DNA of 64,000 nt from Agrocybe praecox (Eukaryota; Basidiomycota; Agaricomycetes; Agaricales; Agrocybaceae): positions 2,533,001 through 2,597,000 of the forward strand of contig OZ024843.1 in the NCBI GenBank assembly GCA_964017145.1, written 5' to 3'. Below the pieces are notes generated by a model that had not been told where the DNA came from, did no database searches, and worked only from the letters and a program-made list of their open reading frames with translations. Made by a program: the position numbers and the translations under genes. Position 1 is the first letter of the stretch, and every line of letters starts with the position of its first letter. Below are positions 58,916 through 64,000 of this stretch, piece by piece.

Positions 58916-60003
58916 ATGGACGCTCACCGACTCGCTATCCGAAGAAGGCAATTATTCCCAGGTATGTATGACTGCGGCTACCCCCTGTATCTAAGTTGAA
59001 CTTTTTATAACAGGCCTTACGGATATGTGAGCTGATAGATATTAGTATCTGCCATCGCTAAACAATACATAGATTTCCTCCAAACCCCTTCACCAGCGTA
59101 AGCTCGAGCGAGTAAGTGTTCTTTCTCGGAGGCTTTAGTGAGCATTACCTGACAACATAACAGCACATCGAGTTCGACGACTTCGGACTCCTCGTCATCG
59201 TAAGTCATCGCTCTTAAAGTCTGTCTTGAGACTAACAGTGGTACAGCACCTCAAGCACCGAGTCATCAAGTTCCGTTCCGTCCATTTCGTCGACGACGTC
59301 AAGCTCTACCAGCAAGAAAAAGTCCTCAACTTCTATACTAGCCCCATCCTCTACATCTACCCCGCCTCCCGCCCCGACTCTCACACAATTCGTAACCTCT
59401 ACCGCTGGCGATGCATTGCCAACCAACACCTCACTGCCCGCCGCGCCCGAACATACCGCATTCTTGGACAACAAAGTGCTCTCCGGGCTAGTCTTCACAC
59501 TAGCAGGCATCGTCGGCCTCGTGGTCATCCTCATGACAGTGACCTACGCCGTGCGTCGCAAGCGAAAGTCGCGCCTGATCCGAGAAGCAGTGTCCTTCGA
59601 CCCTGTTGACTTTGACTCTCCGGAAGATAAAGTCCGTGGGTCCGGCTCGTCTTCGCTTCGTAGAGGTCCAAGCAGCAAGGGCGACCAAGGTTATGGGCCC
59701 TCGGATATCAAGTATGATTATGCGGCACAGGCCCCCGGCACCCCTGCTCCTCCATCTGCCTACGTGCTCCCATCGGCGTATAACACTTACGCACCACCGG
59801 GGCAGTACGACACCTATGATCATAACGCAAGTCAGCACGGTCATGGTATGCCTCCATCGGCACCACACGGTGGGCCTTGGAATGGCGCTCAGTACAATGC
59901 ATATGGCGGTGGCGGCCCCAACCATGGAAATGGAGCCCCATACGATCGCACGTCTGCTGCACCGGATGTGGATGTGCGCTTCGCACCGACATATACGCAT
60001 TAA
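58916..60003 (+). CDS. Ser/Thr-rich single-pass membrane protein (Mid2/Wsc-like architecture)
   Basis: The first exon encodes MDAHRLAIRRRQLFP. Four short introns (about 58962-59013 up to 59228) lead into an extracellular-type stretch rich in Ser and Thr (SSTTSDSSSSSTSSTESSSS, then STSKKKSSTSILAPSSTSTP), probably O-glycosylated. One membrane span follows (VLSGLVFTLAGIVGLVVILM) and then a basic stop-transfer (RRKRKSR). The cytosolic tail is rich in Gly, Pro, His and Tyr (YNTYAPPGQYDTYDHNAS) and ends RFAPTYTH. There is no clear cleavable signal peptide, which is odd for this architecture; the N-terminal exons are the least certain part. Wall-stress sensors of the Mid2/Wsc kind look like this, but no family signature proves it. 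Confidence 0.72.
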
Positions 60004-61080
60004 AGAAGGACATAAATACAAGCATATCTTTGACGAAAAATCGTGCGTATATATGCTTGATCCTTTCTTTCTTGCCCGAGGGCATATCCAAGTCCCATGT
60101 AATACACTCATCCCCAGCATCATACTATTATCGGCGGCAGTCTTTTGTATTTCTATCATTTCTCCGACGCGCCGATAGCTTTCCTTCCTTTCGCCTTTCC
60201 ATCCATTCGTCCTTCTCTTTTCTTTCTTCTTCCGTCTCATTTATATCACATACCCATGTTCTCAGTGCCCTGAAACCCAGTCAGTCCACTGTACTGCACG
60301 ATACACTTTTAGTCCTTAATCTTTTTTTTTTCATGCTTACTTCCGGCTGGACCTCAGCGAGCTTAGTACCTTTCTTTCCTTTTCCTTCATATCACGCTTC
60401 AGCACTTCAGTTTTATATGATCCCCAACTCCGTACGTATAGTTCCCTGCCTGATGTTCCAAGTAAGGCTTACACGTAGCTCGTACAACATAATGCATGCA
60501 TACTACTCTACTAGTAGATACAATCCTTTTAAATCACTAAATGTCGATGCATATTAGTATATTGGACGGCGACTCAGCGACGATTATCCGATTTGGAAAG
60601 ACGGGCGCCTCTCAAAAATTTCCTCCAGGCCGTGGCAAGGTCGTGGGGTTATTAGGCGCAATTCTTGCAGCTTCTACGAGGTCTTTTTATAGCGTCTTAT
60701 TGTGAAAAGGTCCGGAGAACTTGCGGAATACCCTTCTGATCATAGCTCAGGGCAGACAATGACATCATACTGGGCAGTAGTTACGAGCCCTCCGTCAGGA
60801 GTATATTCGACAACCTCCGAGTCCGAGTCGCGCCAACGAGCGTCGAGTTGTCCCGTTTTAAACGGGCGCCGGACCGCCAGCGCCTAGATTATACAAGATT
60901 ACCGATTTTGGAAAGCTCGTCACAGACACAACGGACTTGATCATTTTGATTAAACTTGAGTCTTGACAAGACCTGGCTTTGTCGTCACGATGTCTTGATG
61001 TTTTAAAATACTTGTTATGTATTTTAGAGTCAATAAATATTTCAAATGATAAAAAATGTGGAGTTTCCTAGAATTATGCT
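60004..61080. other. Gene-poor stretch
   Basis: About 1.1 kb without a convincing gene. Short similar blocks occur at 60582-60600 (GATTATCCGATTTGGAAAG) and 60897-60914 (GATTACCGATTTTGGAAAG-like), and ACGGGCGCC occurs twice (near 60600 and 60862). An inverted repeat CCCGTTT-T-AAACGGG lies at 60852-60866. These may be traces of a decayed repeat. Confidence 0.4.
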
Positions 61081-61320
61081 TTAACACGCCCAAAATCCGC
61101 AACGACTTATTATCCTTGACTCCGACGTACTAGTACTACAGGGACCGTCTAATGGTTTGGCAAATTCTAGATGAGCGAGTTTGACTGGCCAACGATCAGT
61201 GTTGGAGGTCGGGAAGGTCAGAGTGCTCGCGCTGGAGAGGTCCCTGTGTATCCACCCCCGCGCATTGGCAATGGTGGACCTCTTCGTTGAAGCTTGAACG
61301 TGAACGACCACCATTATGAC
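61081..61320 (-). pseudogene. Fragment resembling a fungal protein kinase (FunK1-like)
   Basis: A 77-codon frame reads ANARGWIHRDLSSASTLTFP, then VKLAHLEFAKPLDG and TSTSESRI. GWIHRDLS...N/T-L..., then K-L-x-x-LEFAK, is the order of the catalytic loop and following strand in the large FunK1 kinase family of mushrooms (GxxHRDxSxGNIL...LADLEYAK). The DFG-type Asp is replaced (AHLE) and no upstream or downstream kinase parts are found in any frame nearby. I read it as a decayed remnant; a chance resemblance is possible. Confidence 0.42.
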
Positions 61321-61475
61321 GCAGGTTGATGGTGTTCGAATTCTAGTCGGCGCTTGTAGTATTTCTCAAGAATTTGCGACTGCCGCATTTTGTTAGCGGG
61401 CAGGTGCTAAGTATAGCAATATATTTAAGCAGTACTTAGAATGACACCTTTGTAGAACACGCAGCTACTGGTACA

Positions 61476-63522
61476 CTATGCCACTTGCGTCGATTGACTT
61501 TGGGAACCCTGATGACCGAACATAGCGCCAATCGACCCAAATTCGAATGCACCTAAGCTAAAGGTGCTACGCGGCGCTTCGACATACGCTGCTTGACGGA
61601 CATTGATTATGAGTCTGCATCCCTATAAAAGCAAGACAGGTCTATCAGACCAAAGCTAGTAAAACCCGTAGACGTTTAAAGCGTACAAAACAAACGTAAA
61701 GGCCGAACTGGATCCTTTTGGGTAGGATGTAGGTCGTCAGCAGAGACTGAAGCGAATAGGGGTGTTGAACTTACGGGCGAGCAATCCCCAATAATTGAGG
61801 TTTGAAAATGGAGAACATGGTGGCGACAATCGTGAGGACTGAGTAGTTGAGAAATGTGATGTGATGAGTACCAAATCACTAATTATTTTGGGGATAGAAG
61901 ACTAACCTGTGGTGCTTTTTAATTTTAATTTTAAAAAGGCAAGGTAGGATTTGGGTATCAGACAAACTGAGAATGGAAACGGGTTAGGTGATGTAGATAC
62001 AACTTACAAAATACAATACGCTGCTCCGTCTCGTACAAGAACTACCATAAGCGGCGAAAAAATTCGAGCTCTACCACCACTTATGGCAGGGTTTAACTGC
62101 CTGCGGCCTTCAGCCCACGACTGATAGCATGCTACAATAGTCAAGAGCAAATAACTTCCTGCCATTATTTGTGTAATGGTGAGAATTGAAGAACAAATGA
62201 AGTTATGTGGTGATCCACAAACCGGCGACGACCATGACACAGATCCTATATTGTTCGGTCAAATATGAGTGATAAGGCACAAGTAGAAATATCCACGAAG
62301 AAAGGATGGATATACGAACCAAGGGGGCAGCGTCTGGCTAGACGCCATAGGCGTATTGACACATCCTCGCAGGGGTAGCCCTTTCTTAGAAGCAATGTAT
62401 GCTGTCTTGGAAAGGGCAATACCAACTACGATTGTATTGTACGTTTGTGACTATAACAATTAGGATATCAGGCTTTAGAATACGAGGGGTGGATTTTGAT
62501 AAGGAAATGAGACGTACTGTAATGTACACTGAAAAGAACTTTATCAACAAGGTTGCCGCGATTATTTTAGAAGAGTTATCATTCCAGACCTGTGTTCAAG
62601 AATATCAAGCATCTAGTCACTAAAGATCCACAAAATTTTAGCATTTTCCTTATCCTAACTTTAGAACAATGATCGTGGAAGTACCGTGTATGTTTTGGTT
62701 GAACATAGCATGTATACGCAGGGCCAAAATTATGTTCACGAGAATGGCGAATAGATACCCTCCGCCTCTGGTATCAACTCAATCGTGAGTTAGCCCGACA
62801 AATGTTTGGAATGACCTACAAAGTAACGGTGAACCACCAGAAAAGGCGACATCTGCGATTAATCATATTAATCATAGAGTAACACGACGAAGACATGAGT
62901 ATAAACCTCTAAATTTGATTAATAATTGAATACATTAGACAATGACATCACGGCACTCCAGTTGTGTGCGTACCGTTAACGATAATTGAATTGTCCCAAA
63001 GGCTTTTGAACAGATGTTTTGTTAGAATTTCATGGAGTTTCAGGCCCTTTCCAAACGAACCTACAGCGTCAACTCTGGTCGAGAATTTCAGATTAGCGTA
63101 AGGATCGAAATACTCTAGGTTCTTAAAATTTACTGACGTTATAACAAAAAGGCTCCAGTACCTGATAAACAGGTACAGGAACTTTGGAGCACTAGCTTTG
63201 GAGCTGAAACGGATGCTTGGTCAAAAACTGTTTTCAAGAATATAGAGATATAATAAAAGGACCTCCAGATATGCTTGGCCTATATTAAGGTGATAAAAGA
63301 CATATTGAGCTTGTCAAAAAAAAAAACCTGTAAGAGATGTGGACTGACCTCTTCAGATACATTCGACAAGGTGTCGCACCATAATAATGTTGCAACCGCC
63401 ACTGTGTTATATGTGTAATCCCAACGGTAATTCGACTCGAAAGTATTACTTACCCCAGACGTAAGAACTCGCCTTATTCTGGCGAAGAATGTCCAAAATG
63501 TTCAAGTTTGCGGGAAAGCTCA
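61476..63522 (-). CDS. DUF6533-like seven-helix membrane protein (many small exons)
   Basis: The gene becomes visible only after splicing. MSFPANLNILDILRQNKASS (start 63522) joins YVWVAVATLLWCDTLSNVSE over an intron from about 63449, then AKHIW joins SSKASAPKFLYLFIRYWSLF. A later exon has YLFAILVNIILALRIHAMFN, another GLPLRGCVNTP, another MAGSYLLLTIVACYQSWAEG with SPLMVVLVRDGAAYCIL, and a last exon GCRLIINVRQAAYVE ending STQVA. This order (xWDxLLTLPxE, F..P(k)xLYFLxRYW, ILxLRVxAMY, LxRDGxxYF, CRLIxNxR) is that of the large DUF6533 family of Agaricomycetes. Function unknown. The exons around helices 3-5 are not all resolved, so a broken copy cannot be excluded. Upstream boundary is good. Confidence 0.68.
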
Positions 63523-64000
63523 TGGAAGGGAGTGTGATGAGACCTTAATAGTAGGCTTGGCGTAGAGGATTAAAAGAAGGAGGGGGATTTGAAATGAGGT
63601 AGAGAGAGTATGCCCCATATCTTGAACTCATAAGTAAAACCCTACTGTCAAAACTGCCAGCGTAATGATTCATTGGGAAATGACCCTGAGCGAACAGCCA
63701 TTTATTAGAAATAGTGTCCTATAAAGCCCAACCCTTTAATCACACGGTATCCCGTTATGGCCTCTGAGACATCGCAATTATGGGGTTTAGATTCCGAAAC
63801 GATATCCAGATGGGAGAGTGATATGAAAAAGTGCCGGACTCATCCACTGGGCTGAAGAAAAATACCATGAGATAAATATAATGTCGACATGAAATCGTTT
63901 ATTTTCCTAGTAAATAATTAGACCTTGAGTGCAGGCGAAAGGAAGGGGCCATCTGTCTGGGACTCCCCGTCGCTGGCTGATACCTATTTTGGAGAACACA
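63523..64000. other. Upstream region of the membrane protein gene
   Basis: About 480 bp to the window end. No coding frame with a recognisable domain. It probably includes the promoter of the minus-strand DUF6533-like gene. Confidence 0.35.

Noticed and set aside
59500..60240. A 246-codon open frame on the - strand
   Set aside because: It lies opposite the tail of the Ser-rich membrane protein, with biased Arg/Cys/Trp composition and no domain.
1..64000. Biosynthetic cluster, CRISPR array, transposon or defence island
   Set aside because: The genes are scattered housekeeping functions with many introns; no backbone enzyme, no spaced direct repeats, and no transposase or reverse transcriptase frame was seen.

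Overview
This window is nuclear DNA from a filamentous basidiomycete, most likely an Agaricomycete. It has many short introns (about 50-70 nt, GT...AG), compact genes on both strands, and families typical of mushroom-forming fungi: a membrane-anchored GH9 endoglucanase, a WW-like multi-membrane protein and a DUF6533-like seven-helix protein. I cannot name the genus. I see no tRNA, rRNA, CRISPR array or intact transposon. Exon joins were worked out by eye, so inner boundaries are less certain than the outer limits.

Layout. 0-9.2 kb: folylpolyglutamate synthase (-), a small stand-alone BRCT protein (+), a secreted aldose 1-epimerase (+) and the PI4-kinase scaffold EFR3 (+). 9.7-23 kb: an Old-Yellow-Enzyme oxidoreductase (+), mitochondrial succinyl-CoA:3-ketoacid CoA-transferase (-), an Slh1/ASCC3-type helicase with a decayed second half (+) and kynurenine aminotransferase (-). 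23-32 kb: a ferric-reductase-type flavocytochrome (+), an ankyrin-dysferlin-FYVE-RING protein (+), an unknown acidic protein (-) and the proteasome regulator PI31 (-). 32-45.4 kb: the spliceosomal helicase PRP5 (+), nucleoporin NSP1 (-), a WW-like membrane protein (+), a DUF952 protein (+), a HerA/FtsK-like P-loop ATPase (-) and the rRNA methyltransferase RRP8 (+). 45.5-60 kb: uracil phosphoribosyltransferase (+), sulfite reductase alpha subunit (+), GH9 endoglucanase (-), a Gfo/Idh/MocA oxidoreductase (+), a Herp-like ubiquitin-domain membrane protein (+), PKA regulatory subunit (+) and a Ser-rich single-pass membrane protein (+). 60-64 kb is gene-poor: a decayed kinase-like fragment and a many-exon seven-helix membrane protein gene (-).

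The genes do not form one pathway or a biosynthetic cluster. Most are housekeeping genes in divergent and convergent pairs, some with only 75-230 bp between stop codons. The points most worth following are: the ANK-Dysf-FYVE-RING fusion; the eukaryotic HerA-like ATPase of unknown role; the Slh1-like protein with a pseudo-helicase second cassette and no second Sec63 domain; a 33-nt near-perfect palindrome holding four GATA cores across the first splice donor of the aldose epimerase gene; and two genes whose 5' ends suggest dual mitochondrial/cytosolic products from two start codons.
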